NCBI RefSeq assembly: GCF_001676875.1
Contig: NZ_JYKA01000005.1
Span: forward strand, 124,001 to 188,000
Direction: 5' to 3'
Length of the DNA stretch: 64,000 bases
DNA from: Chromobacterium subtsugae
GTDB taxonomy: Bacteria; Pseudomonadota; Gammaproteobacteria; Burkholderiales; Chromobacteriaceae
The position numbers were made by a program, and so were the translations under genes. Shown here one piece after another: positions 39,172 through 47,546 of this stretch (positions are counted from its first letter, which is position 1; every line of letters starts with the position of its first letter). A model generated the notes under the pieces. The model worked only from the letters and a program-made list of their open reading frames with translations. It had not been told where the DNA came from and did no database searches.

Positions 39172-40857
39172 ATGACGGCATCGACTCCCGCCTACACGGT
39201 TTCAAACTACATACTGGATCGCTTGCGGCAGCTTGGCGTCCAGCATCTGTTCGAAGTTCCCGGCGACTACGCATCGATTTTCTTGAACACGCTCGATGAA
39301 TGTCCCGCCATCGAGCGCATCCCCAACATCAATGAATCGGGCGTCGGTTATGCAAGCGATGGCTACGGGCGTTTCAAGGGCGCGGCGGCGTGCAGCGTTC
39401 AATATGGCGTCGGCACCTTCTCGATACTGAATTGTTTTGCCGGCGGTTTTGTCGAGCGCGTCCCCATGGCGCTCATCGGCCCTAGCCCCAGCACGCAAAA
39501 TCGCGAGCTTGCCCGTACTGAGGGGATACTGTTCCACCACAGTACCGGCAATCTGAACGCCGATATGCGGGTTATGGAAAATGTGACCGCTGCGGCCGTC
39601 GCCATCCATGATGGCGCGAGCGCGCCAGCGTTGATCGACGAGGCGCTGACGGCGATGCTCACTCACCGTCGTCCAGTGTATATCGAGGTGTGGCAGGATA
39701 TCTTCGGCGTGGAATGCGCGCGGCCCAGAGGCGAGTTGCGAGCGGTCGAGACCGCAAGCGAGCCTGCTGCGTTGCAAGCCATGCTGGATCTGGCGTGGCA
39801 AACCATAAGCGATGCCGCGCTTCCGGTGTTTTGGCTGGGCGTTGAAATCCAACGCTATGGCCTGCAAGAGCTGGCGCAGCAGCTGGTCGATGCGAGCGGT
39901 CTGTTTTTCACGACCACCAGTCTTGGCAAAACCGTGCTAGACGAAAGCCAGGCTTCCTTTATCGGCACCTATGCCGGGCCAGCCTCCCCCGCGTTGACCC
40001 GCGAGGTGATGGGCAGCGCCGACTGCGTGGTGGCGCTAGGCGCCATCATCACCGACGATTACCTCGGCATCATGGCGCAGGACTATGCCAGGATGGTGGA
40101 GATCAACGATGAAGCCGCGCGCATCGGCTGCGGCCATTATCAAGGCGTGTATCTGCGCGATTTCATGCAAGGCTTACTGGCGCGATTTCAGCGGCGGGCG
40201 AGCGCGCGGCGCTATCGCCTGCCGCAAGTCAGCCCCGATCCGCAGCCCAGCTTGCTGCCGACTGACGGGCTCACCTATGACCGCTTTTATCATGTGCTCG
40301 GGGATTGGCTGATTCAGGAGGGCCATATCCGGCAGGCCAAGCTGATTCTGGGCGAGAGCACCAGCTTGTATGTTTTCGGCAATCTGTTTGGCATGCCGCG
40401 GGATGCCTTTGTCGCGCAGGCCGCGTGGGGCTCGCTTGGCCATGAGACGGGCTGCGCGCTGGGCGTCGAACTCGCCACCGGCCAGCGCCCCTTGGTGGTT
40501 GCCGGCGATGGCGGCTTCATGATGATTTGCCAGGAAATCTCCAGCCTGGTTCGCCAGCGCTCCAATGCCGTCGTGTTTGTCATGTCGAATGCCGGCTACG
40601 CCATCGAGCAAGCTTTCGTGAATCTCAATGCCTTCACGCCGCAAGACAACTACGCGGCTTTTGATTTGCTGCCGAATTGGGATTACCTCGCATTGGCAAA
40701 GGCATTCGGCGCGCGCGGGCATGTTGTTGAAACTGTCGATCAGCTGCGCAAGCTGCTCAAGCAGTTGGAGCATATGGACGGGGTGCCCAATATCGTGCAA
40801 GTGAAGATACCGTTGAAGGATCTGCCGCCGCAGCTGCGGCGTTTGGCAAGCGGTTGA
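39172..40857 (+). CDS. Thiamine-diphosphate-dependent 2-oxo-acid decarboxylase (indolepyruvate/pyruvate decarboxylase type)
   Basis: 561-residue enzyme of the PDC/IPDC/KdcA family. Catalytic residues are intact: D32 in VPGDY, E55 in NINESG, the H122-H123 pair in LFHHSTG, the ThDP motif GDGGFMM to MSNAGY, and the following E in GYAIEQ. It removes CO2 from a 2-oxo acid to give an aldehyde. Start ATG 39172 has AGGAGGG, 3 bases after the oxidase stop. Paired with an L-amino-acid oxidase it forms an oxidase-decarboxylase route from amino acid to aldehyde (Ehrlich-like). Preferred substrate (aromatic, branched or pyruvate) is not evident. Confidence 0.9.
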   Translation: MTASTPAYTVSNYILDRLRQLGVQHLFEVPGDYASIFLNTLDECPAIERIPNINESGVGYASDGYGRFKGAAACSVQYGVGTFSILNCFAGGFVERVPMALIGPSPSTQNRELARTEGILFHHSTGNLNADMRVMENVTAAAVAIHDGASAPALIDEALTAMLTHRRPVYIEVWQDIFGVECARPRGELRAVETASEPAALQAMLDLAWQTISDAALPVFWLGVEIQRYGLQELAQQLVDASGLFFTTTSLGKTVLDESQASFIGTYAGPASPALTREVMGSADCVVALGAIITDDYLGIMAQDYARMVEINDEAARIGCGHYQGVYLRDFMQGLLARFQRRASARRYRLPQVSPDPQPSLLPTDGLTYDRFYHVLGDWLIQEGHIRQAKLILGESTSLYVFGNLFGMPRDAFVAQAAWGSLGHETGCALGVELATGQRPLVVAGDGGFMMICQEISSLVRQRSNAVVFVMSNAGYAIEQAFVNLNAFTPQDNYAAFDLLPNWDYLALAKAFGARGHVVETVDQLRKLLKQLEHMDGVPNIVQVKIPLKDLPPQLRRLASG

Positions 40858-41599
40858 AGTGCTAGTTAGGCATAGGTTTGTTCTGGCTTGTGTGGGCGTT
40901 GAGGGGGGCGAGGAGCTTGCCTGCGAGCGCAAGCGGGACGATATATCGCAAAAAACAGCGCGGCGCCTTGCCGGGGAGTCCGGGGGGAGAGCCGCTTGGC
41001 GCGCGGGGCGGCCTGGCAGCCGGGCGCGTGGGCGTCCGCCGCAGATTGTTCGTGCGGGCTGGGGCAATGGTCGCGCGATTCGGCCCCGGCTTGTCGGCCC
41101 TGGGTGACGATAGGAGGGGCTTGCCGGGGCGTCGGCGCCAAGTTGACGGGGCGCAATGGCGCGCGTGTCGCAGTCAGCGTTCGACGCTGTGGCAATGCGG
41201 CATTCCGGTCCCGCGCGGCGGTAAAACGCTTCGTCCGACTGCGTTCTATTCCTTCTTGCTGGCGGCCGGAGGAATCGTAAACCATCCAGGCGGACTGGGT
41301 GGCCGGCATCGCCCGCATTCCTGGTTTTGCGGCGGGGAGCGGGGGCAGTCCAGGGCTTGTGTTGATGCGGTGGGGTAGGGGGGTGGAGCGAGGTGCGGAT
41401 TTTTGGCATGCGCCGAAAGCTTGCGGGGGGCGGTCGGTGTATTGGTTTGCTTGGTGGTAATCATGGAAAAACTTCCGATAAGTAAAATTATCGGAAAAAT
41501 ATAGAATAAATAGTAAATTAATAATGTAATACGTAATATATTTATCAATAGATTTTTGCTACACTCCACGCCAAGTTGCCCAAGGGCAGGGAGAGAACA
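40858..41599 (+). promoter_or_regulatory. Long intergenic region upstream of the KfrA-like gene
   Basis: The first 590 bases are GC-rich without a convincing gene (open frames there have Gly/Arg/Trp-rich low-quality translations and no ribosome binding sites), possibly decayed sequence. The last 150 bases (about 41450-41570) turn strongly AT-rich with a perfect palindrome (41473-41496) and A/T repeats such as TAATGTAATACGTAATATAT. TACACT near 41561-41566 may be a -10 box. GGGAGAG precedes the ATG at 41600. Confidence 0.6.
41473..41496. promoter_or_regulatory. Perfect palindrome upstream of the KfrA-like gene, candidate operator
   Basis: TTCCGATAA and TTATCGGAA form perfect 9-bp arms around GTAAAA. 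It lies about 105 bases before the ATG in an AT-rich region. KfrA proteins of plasmids bind repeated operators in their own promoters, so autoregulation is a reasonable idea. A T-poor 3' side argues against a terminator. Confidence 0.6.
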
Positions 41600-42655
41600 A
41601 TGGCTGCAGATATTTACGCGAGGATCCGCCAGGCGGCGTTTGAGCTGGTGGGCGAGGGGGTGTGGCCCACCGTGGTGGATGTGCGGACCCGCCTGGGAAG
41701 CGGCTCCAACACCACCATCAACAACACGCTGAAGGAATGGCGGCAGGAATTTTTAGGCCGGGTGGCCGCCTCGTCGCGGCGGCCGGATTGGCCGCCCAGC
41801 CTGGCGGAAGCTTTTGAACAGGTGTGGCAGAAGGCTTGCGACGAAGCGGAGCAGCAATTGAGCGCGGTCCGGCAGGAGGTGGAGGCGGAGGCAGCCGAGC
41901 TGCGCGCGGCGCTGGATGCCAGCCGGGAGCAGGCGCAAAAAACCGAGGCCGAGCTGCAATCGTTGCGCCATGAGCTGGAATTGCGCGCCGCGCGGCAAGT
42001 CGAGCTGGACAGCCAGTTGCAGCGGGAGCGGCTGGAGGTGGAGTCGCTGCGGCGTGAGCGGCAGGAATTGCGGCAGACCGCCGAGTCGCAACGCCAGGCC
42101 CTGACCGTGGCGCACAGGGAGGCGGAATCCCGGCTGCTGGAAATGGCGGACCGCCACGAGCAGCAGCTGCGCGAGGTGCAGGAGGAGGCGAACCGCAAGG
42201 AGGCGTTGGCCTATGAACGCCTGGAAGGCTTGCGCGTTCGTCTGTATCAGCAGGTGGAAGACGAGCGCCAGGAAATGAAGGGGCAGCAGCAAAAGCTGGA
42301 GGGCGCGCTGCTGCAGGCGCGGCAGGACGCAGCCAAGGTGGAAAACCTGTGGCGCGAGCGGGTGCTGGAGCGGGAAAGGGAAAACGGCGGCCTGCAGGCC
42401 CGGCTCGATCTGCAGCAACAGCAGGGCGATTCGCTGCGGCAGGAGGCGCGCCAGCAGGAGCAGGCGGCGGAGGCCGCGCGGGAGAGGCTGCTGGGCGTGA
42501 CGGCCGAACTGGCCGGGCTGCAGGCGCTGCACGCGATGCGGCGCGAGCAATGGCTGGAGCGGCTTGGCGCGGCGCTGCGCGCCGGCGCCTTGCCGGCGGA
42601 GCCGGAGGCGGTGCAGCCCTGGCTGGCCGCGCTGTTGGCCGAGCCTGTCCGGTAG
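41600..42655 (+). CDS. KfrA-like DNA-binding coiled-coil protein
   Basis: 351 residues. The first 60 carry the KfrA_N helix-turn-helix (ARIRQAAFELVGEGVWPTVV, LGSGSNTTINNTLKEWRQEF). Residues about 75-320 are an almost unbroken Glu/Gln/Arg/Leu coiled coil. Plasmid KfrA proteins are nucleoid-associated autorepressors linked to partition; chromosomal copies are common in beta- and gammaproteobacteria and little studied. A frame extension to 41576 is rejected because ATG 41600 has GGGAGAG. The AT-rich palindromic upstream region fits autoregulation. Confidence 0.87.
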   Translation: MAADIYARIRQAAFELVGEGVWPTVVDVRTRLGSGSNTTINNTLKEWRQEFLGRVAASSRRPDWPPSLAEAFEQVWQKACDEAEQQLSAVRQEVEAEAAELRAALDASREQAQKTEAELQSLRHELELRAARQVELDSQLQRERLEVESLRRERQELRQTAESQRQALTVAHREAESRLLEMADRHEQQLREVQEEANRKEALAYERLEGLRVRLYQQVEDERQEMKGQQQKLEGALLQARQDAAKVENLWRERVLERERENGGLQARLDLQQQQGDSLRQEARQQEQAAEAARERLLGVTAELAGLQALHAMRREQWLERLGAALRAGALPAEPEAVQPWLAALLAEPVR

Positions 42656-42753
42656 CCGCGCGACCTGTCCTGTGGGACATGCCGGTTTTTCCGCGGCCGG
42701 CGCGGCCTTGGCTATGCTGAATGGGTTTCATCCCATCCAAGAAAGGAGCCGCT

Positions 42754-43386
42754 ATGACTGTGCAAGGATATGCCGTTCTCTACCTGGCGTTCATCATCGT
42801 GCTGTTTGCCGCTTTGGTTTGGAAAACCCCCGTTCTGCGCGACCGCGGGCCGTTGGCGCCGGGCGTGGCCGATGGCCAGCAAACCTTCAGCCTGGCGCGC
42901 AGCCAACTGCTGTGGTGGACGCTGTCGGTGGCGCTGGTGGCGGGCTGGCTGCTGATCGTCACCGGCAATCTGCTGTCGCCCACGCCGCAGGTGCTGGCGC
43001 TGCTCGGCATCAGCGCCGGCACTTCGGGGCTGGCCAGCCTGGTGGGTCAGCCTGATGGCGGCGCGCAGGCCGCCGCGCTCGGCGGCTCCCGCGGCTGGGT
43101 GCGGGATGTGCTGGAGGACGGCCAGGGCATTTCGGTCCACCGTTACCAGGCCTTGCTGGCCAATGCCGGCATCGGCCTGGTGTTCATCTACAAATCGCTG
43201 GAGCTGAAGGCTTTCTACGCGATTGATCCGATGTGGCTGGGCGTGTTGGGCGTCAGCAGCGTGCTGTATGTCGGCATGAAGTCGCGCGAAACCGCGGCCG
43301 TCGGCGCGGAGGCGCTGTCGGCGCCGGCGCTCATCCAGCCGCAGGCGGTCAAGCCGGGCAACACGCCGCCGGCGCTGCAGGTCTGA
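42754..43386 (+). CDS. Predicted inner-membrane protein of unknown function
   Basis: 210 residues with membrane helices at about 5-23, 52-72 and 75-92, and probably one more near 160-175 (MWLGVLGVSSVLYVGM). The stretch FSLARSQLLWWTLSV before the second helix is a pattern I have seen in uncharacterised bacterial membrane proteins, but I cannot name the family. ATG 42754 with AAAGGAG at 42742-42748 is preferred over an ATG 11 codons upstream. A palindromic hairpin follows the gene. Confidence 0.75.
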   Translation: MTVQGYAVLYLAFIIVLFAALVWKTPVLRDRGPLAPGVADGQQTFSLARSQLLWWTLSVALVAGWLLIVTGNLLSPTPQVLALLGISAGTSGLASLVGQPDGGAQAAALGGSRGWVRDVLEDGQGISVHRYQALLANAGIGLVFIYKSLELKAFYAIDPMWLGVLGVSSVLYVGMKSRETAAVGAEALSAPALIQPQAVKPGNTPPALQV

Positions 43387-43407
43387 CGCCGCGCCGCTTT
43401 TCGCAGG

Positions 43408-43431
43408 CAGAGGCCGCCGCGGCGGCCTCTG
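43408..43431. terminator. 24-bp perfect palindrome downstream of the membrane protein gene
   Basis: CAGAGGCCGCCG and its exact complement meet at 43419/43420, giving a 12-bp self-complementary stem 22 bases after the stop codon, followed by GTCATTTT. Likely a terminator hairpin with a weak U-tract. Confidence 0.55.
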
Positions 43432-43552
43432 GTCATTTTGACGCGGACCATGGCCAGTCCCGCCCCGATCCCCTACAATAACGGTCAATTCAATCAAGGC
43501 GGCCTCTGCGTGCAACGCGACCGGAGTCCGCTTTTTCATTACGGAAAGACAA

Positions 43553-44281
43553 ATGGAACCTGTACGCCTGTCAAAACGCATGGCCGAGCTGGGGCTGTGT
43601 TCGCGCCGGGAGGCTGACAGCTATATCGAGCAAGGCTGGGTCAAGGTGGATGGCGAAGTGGCGGTGTTGGGGCAGAAAGTGCTGCCGCACAACCAGATCG
43701 AGGTCGACAAGAAGGCGCAGGATGCCCAGTCGGCTCGCGTCACCATCTTGCTGAACAAGCCGATGGGCTATGTTTCCGGGCAGGCGGAAGACGGCTACGA
43801 GCCAGCGGTGGTGCTGATCACCCCGGAAAACCACTGGGCCGAGGACGGCAGCCGCAAGCGCTTCCAGGCCTCGCACCTGCGCGGGCTGGCGCCGGCCGGC
43901 CGGCTGGACATCGATTCGGTTGGCCTGCTGGTGCTGACCCAGGATGGCCGCGTGGCCAAGCATCTGATCGGCGAGAACTCGTCGGTGGAGAAGGAATACC
44001 TGGTGCGGGTGGAAGGCCAGCTGAACGCCAACGGCCTGGCCCTGCTCAATCATGGACTGGAGCTGGACGGCAAGAAGCTGCTGCCGGCCAAGGTGAGCTG
44101 GCAGAACGAAGATCAGTTGCGCTTCGTGCTGCGCGAAGGCAAGAAGCGGCAGATCCGCCGCATGTGCGAGATGGTGGGCCTACGTGTGGTGGGGCTGAAG
44201 CGCATCTCCATCGGCAAGGTCAAGCTGGGCAACCTGCCCACCGGCCAATGGCGCTATCTGCGCGACGACGAACAGTTCTGA
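43553..44281 (+). CDS. rluF: Ribosomal large-subunit pseudouridine synthase, RsuA/RluF family
   Basis: 242 residues: an N-terminal S4 RNA-binding domain ([20 protein letters not shown], about 5-60) and the RsuA-type catalytic domain with the active Asp in [14 protein letters not shown] (about 122-135) and the closing [11 protein letters not shown]. RluF modifies U2604 of 23S rRNA; RluB, RluE and RsuA share this layout, so the target position is tentative. A GGAAAG ribosome binding site precedes ATG 43553. Cotranscription with the next gene (18-base gap) is likely. Confidence 0.85.
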   Translation: MEPVRLSKRMAELGLCSRREADSYIEQGWVKVDGEVAVLGQKVLPHNQIEVDKKAQDAQSARVTILLNKPMGYVSGQAEDGYEPAVVLITPENHWAEDGSRKRFQASHLRGLAPAGRLDIDSVGLLVLTQDGRVAKHLIGENSSVEKEYLVRVEGQLNANGLALLNHGLELDGKKLLPAKVSWQNEDQLRFVLREGKKRQIRRMCEMVGLRVVGLKRISIGKVKLGNLPTGQWRYLRDDEQF

Positions 44282-44299
44282 TTCGACGGGAGGGGCGGC

Positions 44300-45301
44300 A
44301 TGTTCGAACGGCTGCGGCGCATCCTGGGGCTGGACCCCGAAGCCCGGCGCGAGGCTAGGGCGCTGGCCGGCCAGGTGGAACAATTGATAGACGCTTGCGA
44401 CAAGCGCCTGCGGCTGCTGCCCGGCTATTTCGACGCGCTGGCGCCGGGCATGCGCGTGTCGCAGGCCTATCTGTCCACGCTGACGGCGCAACTGCCGCCG
44501 GTGCTGGAGCTGTCCTTGCCTGGCTTTGCGCGCGATCCGCGCCTGGGCCTCTTGTTCGCCGGCCCCTCCAGCCTGCTTGCCTTTCTGGAAAGTAGCGAAG
44601 TGCTGCGCGACTTCTTTCTTCGCGCGGGCAACGGCGACGAAGCCTGGGCCTTGCTGACCATGCAGCGCAGCGAAACCAATCGCTTTGGCGTGGCGATGGA
44701 AAACGGCGAGCTGCGCAACGACGTGGCGCAGGTGGTGGTGAGTTTCGACGGCCACCGGCTGATGATGCCCAGCCCCAGCCAGGAACGCTTCCGGCTGGAT
44801 TCGGGCGCGCACGCGCTGGACGTGATGGTTTCGGTGATCGCGCGCCGGCTAAGCCTGATGGAACAGGCGCGCCAGCAGCTGGAGGCCGAACAGGCGCGCT
44901 TGCAACTGCGCCGGCTGTCGCTGCAATCGAGCAATTGCGTGGTGGTGGATTGCCAGTCCGGTGATGAGAGCCTGCCGGAAACGGCGGCCGCCGTCGATGC
45001 CCGGCTGGCGGAAATCAACCCGCAGCTGGACGAGTTGCGCGGCCATGCCAGCCTGGAAGGCCTGCTACGCACGGTGCGCGAAGTACTGGAGCAGCCAGCG
45101 GATTACTTCAGCCTGCAGACGGTGACGTTGCGGCTGAGCCGGATGGGCGTCAAGGTGGATGGGGATGCGGAGGACGCCACCGAGCTGGCGCTGGAGGAAG
45201 TGGTGTTGGGCAGAATGCTGCCGATCCGCCGGGCTTTGGTGCCGGTGCGCATCCGCCGCGACGACATCGCCGAATTGCGCCGCCAGTTTGGCGGCGATTG
45301 A
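44300..45301 (+). CDS. Conserved-looking hypothetical cytoplasmic protein
   Basis: 333 residues, no signal peptide or membrane helix. Alpha-helical at both ends, with an Arg/Gln/Leu coiled-coil segment about 180-215 and two cysteines near VVVDCQSGD. No family recognised. It follows the pseudouridine synthase gene by 18 bases with a GGGAGGGG ribosome binding site, and codon use is typical of the region, so it is a real gene, probably in the same operon. Confidence 0.75.
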   Translation: MFERLRRILGLDPEARREARALAGQVEQLIDACDKRLRLLPGYFDALAPGMRVSQAYLSTLTAQLPPVLELSLPGFARDPRLGLLFAGPSSLLAFLESSEVLRDFFLRAGNGDEAWALLTMQRSETNRFGVAMENGELRNDVAQVVVSFDGHRLMMPSPSQERFRLDSGAHALDVMVSVIARRLSLMEQARQQLEAEQARLQLRRLSLQSSNCVVVDCQSGDESLPETAAAVDARLAEINPQLDELRGHASLEGLLRTVREVLEQPADYFSLQTVTLRLSRMGVKVDGDAEDATELALEEVVLGRMLPIRRALVPVRIRRDDIAELRRQFGGD

Positions 45302-45334
45302 GCGAAAAGCCGGTGCAGGCGCGGCGGGAGCGGC

Positions 45335-45415
45335 TATGCTGAATACAGTGAGAGTTTCAATCGGCCTCAGGGCGGTCGGTTGAATCTGCCCCGACCTCCT
45401 GGCCGGGGCTTTTTT
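45335..45415 (+). ncRNA. Candidate small RNA: promoter-like box, hairpin and intrinsic terminator
   Basis: A TATGCT box (45335-45340, within a 13-base string also found at 42710-42722) is followed by a hairpin 45356-45384 (TTCAATCG/CGGTTGAA with one U-G pair, plus an inner GCC/GGC) and the terminator at 45388-45415. This would give a transcript of about 70 bases. No good -35 box is seen; it may simply be the 3' end of the upstream mRNA. Confidence 0.3.
45388..45415 (+). terminator. Intrinsic terminator
   Basis: Stem GCCCCG/CGGGGC with a 10-base loop followed by six T's (45410-45415). It ends + strand transcription of the pseudouridine synthase/hypothetical pair just before the convergent GST gene. 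Confidence 0.85.
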
Positions 45416-45422
45416 ATGCGCG

Positions 45423-46121
45423 TCAGCCGCGCGGCTTGCCGTCCTGGCCAAACAAAATGGCGCGCGAGGCCTCGGTGAGCGTGGGGGTGGTGTTGACGCT
45501 TTCCGCCAGCTTGTAGGCCCTCTGCACCGCCGGCCGCGCCGCGATGCGGTCGAACCAGCGTTTCAGCGCCGGAAAATCGTTCAGATCCTGGCGCTGTTTT
45601 TCATGCGGCACGATCCAGGGGTAGCAAGCCATGTCGGCGATCGAGTACTCGCCGGCGATGTAGTCGCGGCCATCCGACAGCCGGGTGTCCAGCACCCGGT
45701 ACAGGCGGGCGGTTTCGCGCACGTAGCGGTCTATCGCGTACGGGAGCTTCTCCGGCGCGTACTGGGTGAAATGGTGGTTCTGCCCGGCCATCGGCCCCAG
45801 GCCGCCCATCTGCCAGAACAGCCATTGCAGGACGTCGTTGCGGCCGCGCAAATCTTGCGGGATGAAGCGGCCGGTCTTGTCGGCGAGATACAACAGGATG
45901 GCGCCGGATTCGAACAGGCTGATGGCGGCGCCGCCGTCGGCCGGCGCCTGGTCGACGATGGCCGGGATGCGGTTGTTGGGCGAGATGCGCAGAAAATCAG
46001 GCTGGAATTGCTCGCCCTGGGAGATGTTCACCGGGAGCAGCCGGTAGGGCAGCCCGGTTTCTTCCAGGAATAGGGTGATCTTGTGGCCGTTGGGCGTGGT
46101 CCAGTAATGCAGGTCGATCAT
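45423..46121 (-). CDS. yfcG: Glutathione S-transferase-like disulfide-bond oxidoreductase YfcG
   Basis: 232-residue Nu-class GST. The thioredoxin-like N-terminal domain holds TTPNGHKITLFLEETGLPY, SPNNRIPAIVD and LFESGAILLYLADKTG, nearly the E. coli YfcG pattern; the helical C-terminal domain follows from about 90. YfcG binds two glutathione molecules and reduces small disulfides rather than conjugating electrophiles. AGGAAG precedes the start. Divergent from kptA. Confidence 0.88.
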   Translation of the reverse strand: MIDLHYWTTPNGHKITLFLEETGLPYRLLPVNISQGEQFQPDFLRISPNNRIPAIVDQAPADGGAAISLFESGAILLYLADKTGRFIPQDLRGRNDVLQWLFWQMGGLGPMAGQNHHFTQYAPEKLPYAIDRYVRETARLYRVLDTRLSDGRDYIAGEYSIADMACYPWIVPHEKQRQDLNDFPALKRWFDRIAARPAVQRAYKLAESVNTTPTLTEASRAILFGQDGKPRG

Positions 46122-46287
46122 GGCGGGCTTCCTGTGGCTTTGGGTATGAAGTCATGACATGAGGGCATGGGAGCGTTTTCAAAGGGGCCGCGCGGGATTT
46201 CGCCTGCGCGCCTGGCTGCGAGGGTCCGGTCTGGAAAACGCCCGGCATGCGGTATGATGCGCCCATGAAAATCAACGGCACACAATC

Positions 46288-46833
46288 ATGAGCCAAACAT
46301 TGGACTCGCACTCCCGCTTCATCAGCCTGGTGCTGCGGCATCAGCCGCAGGCCATCGGGCTGGCGCTGGACGAGCAGGGATGGGCGTCTTTGGATGAGCT
46401 GGTGGCCAAGGCGCGCGCGGCGGGCCGCCAACTGAGCCGGGAGGTGGTGTTGGACATCGTCCGGAATAGCGACAAACAGCGCTTCGCCATCAGCGCGGAC
46501 GGCCTGCGGATCCTCGCCAATCAAGGGCATTCGGTGCGGGTGGATCTGGACCTGACGGCGCAGGAGGCGCCGCCGCGGTTGTTTCACGGCACGGCGCGCC
46601 GCTTTCTCGCGGCTATCCGCGCAGAGGGCTTGCGGCCGGGGCAGCGCCATCACGTTCACCTGTCCAATTCGGCGGAATTGGCGGCCTCGGTCGGCGCGCG
46701 GCATGGCGCGCCGGTGGTGTTGACGGTGGATGCCGCGGCGATGCAGCGCGCCGGGCTGGCGTTTTATCAGTCGGCAAACGGCGTATGGCTGGCCGACGCG
46801 GTGCCGCCGCAGTTTCTGGCATTCCCGGAATGA
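46288..46833 (+). CDS. kptA: RNA 2'-phosphotransferase KptA/Tpt1 family
   Basis: 181-residue enzyme moving an internal RNA 2'-phosphate to NAD, giving ADP-ribose 1''-2''-cyclic phosphate. Family signatures: [23 protein letters not shown] and LFHGT, with conserved Arg, His and Arg residues. Length is normal for bacterial KptA (about 180). Bacteria lack the tRNA splicing pathway that makes the yeast substrate, so its native role is unclear; RNA-repair or ADP-ribosylation functions have been proposed. TATGAT about 30 bases upstream may be its -10 box. Confidence 0.92.
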   Translation: MSQTLDSHSRFISLVLRHQPQAIGLALDEQGWASLDELVAKARAAGRQLSREVVLDIVRNSDKQRFAISADGLRILANQGHSVRVDLDLTAQEAPPRLFHGTARRFLAAIRAEGLRPGQRHHVHLSNSAELAASVGARHGAPVVLTVDAAAMQRAGLAFYQSANGVWLADAVPPQFLAFPE

Positions 46834-46879
46834 CGGCGATGCCAGGCGGGGCCGGCCGCCGGCGCGCGGGAGAGCGGCG

Positions 46880-47518
46880 ATGTGCGTGAATTTTTTGCCG
46901 CCGTCCCGGCGCCAGATGCGGGAATGCTTCGGCGCGGAGATCGGCGACTGGCAGTGGCGGGACGAGGCCTGGCAGGATTACCTGGCGCCGATTCTCACCC
47001 GCGACGGCGTGAGGCTGGCTTCCTACGGTTTCATTCCCAAACGCCATCAGCCGCTGGGCGCGCGGCTGTCCACCATGAACGCGCGCGCGGAAACCATAGG
47101 CGAATTGCGCAGCTACCGCGATGCCTGGCGCCGTTGCCAGCTGTGCCTGGTGCCGATGCAAGCCTTTTTCGAGCCCTGCTACGAGCGCGGTCGCGCTGAG
47201 CGTTATCGCATCGGCCTGGCGGACGGCGCGCCGTTCGCCGTGGCCGGCTTGTGGCGCGAATGGCGCGAGGCCGACGGCTCGATCAGCGCCGCCTTCACGC
47301 AGATCACCATCAATGCGGACGAGCACGCGCTGATGAACCGCATGCATAGGCCGGGCGAGGAAAAGCGCAGCCTGGTGATCATCGAGCCGTCGCAGTACGA
47401 CGCCTGGCTGAATTGCCGCAATCCGGAGGCCGCGCGCGCCTTTTTGGCGGCGTGGCCGGCGCAGGACATGGCCGCCGAAGCGCCCGACTTGCCGAGCCAA
47501 GGCTCCTTGTTCGACTAG
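46880..47518 (+). CDS. SRAP/YedK-family abasic-site DNA-protein crosslink protein
   Basis: 212 residues starting Met-Cys: C2 is the residue that crosslinks to abasic sites after Met removal. The Glu of the FFEP motif (CLVPMQAFFEP) and the His/Arg of DEHALMNRMHRPG fit the SRAP active site, although these blocks deviate from the usual CLVPADGFYEW and HDRMP. The frame is open upstream, but the ATG at 46880 is fixed by the Cys2 requirement. Located next to umuDC, as SRAP genes often are with damage-response genes. Confidence 0.8.
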   Translation: MCVNFLPPSRRQMRECFGAEIGDWQWRDEAWQDYLAPILTRDGVRLASYGFIPKRHQPLGARLSTMNARAETIGELRSYRDAWRRCQLCLVPMQAFFEPCYERGRAERYRIGLADGAPFAVAGLWREWREADGSISAAFTQITINADEHALMNRMHRPGEEKRSLVIIEPSQYDAWLNCRNPEAARAFLAAWPAQDMAAEAPDLPSQGSLFD

Positions 47519-47546
47519 CCGTCCGGCTGGGAATCAGGGCGCCCCG

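Noticed and set aside
37423-40857. Violacein biosynthesis genes (vioA type)
   Set aside because: The amine oxidase is too long and none of vioB-E is adjacent; the neighbouring decarboxylase does not belong to that pathway.
40878-41378. Open frame of 166 codons between the decarboxylase and the KfrA-like gene
   Set aside because: Gly/Arg/Trp-rich translation without ribosome binding site or recognisable pattern; treated as intergenic.
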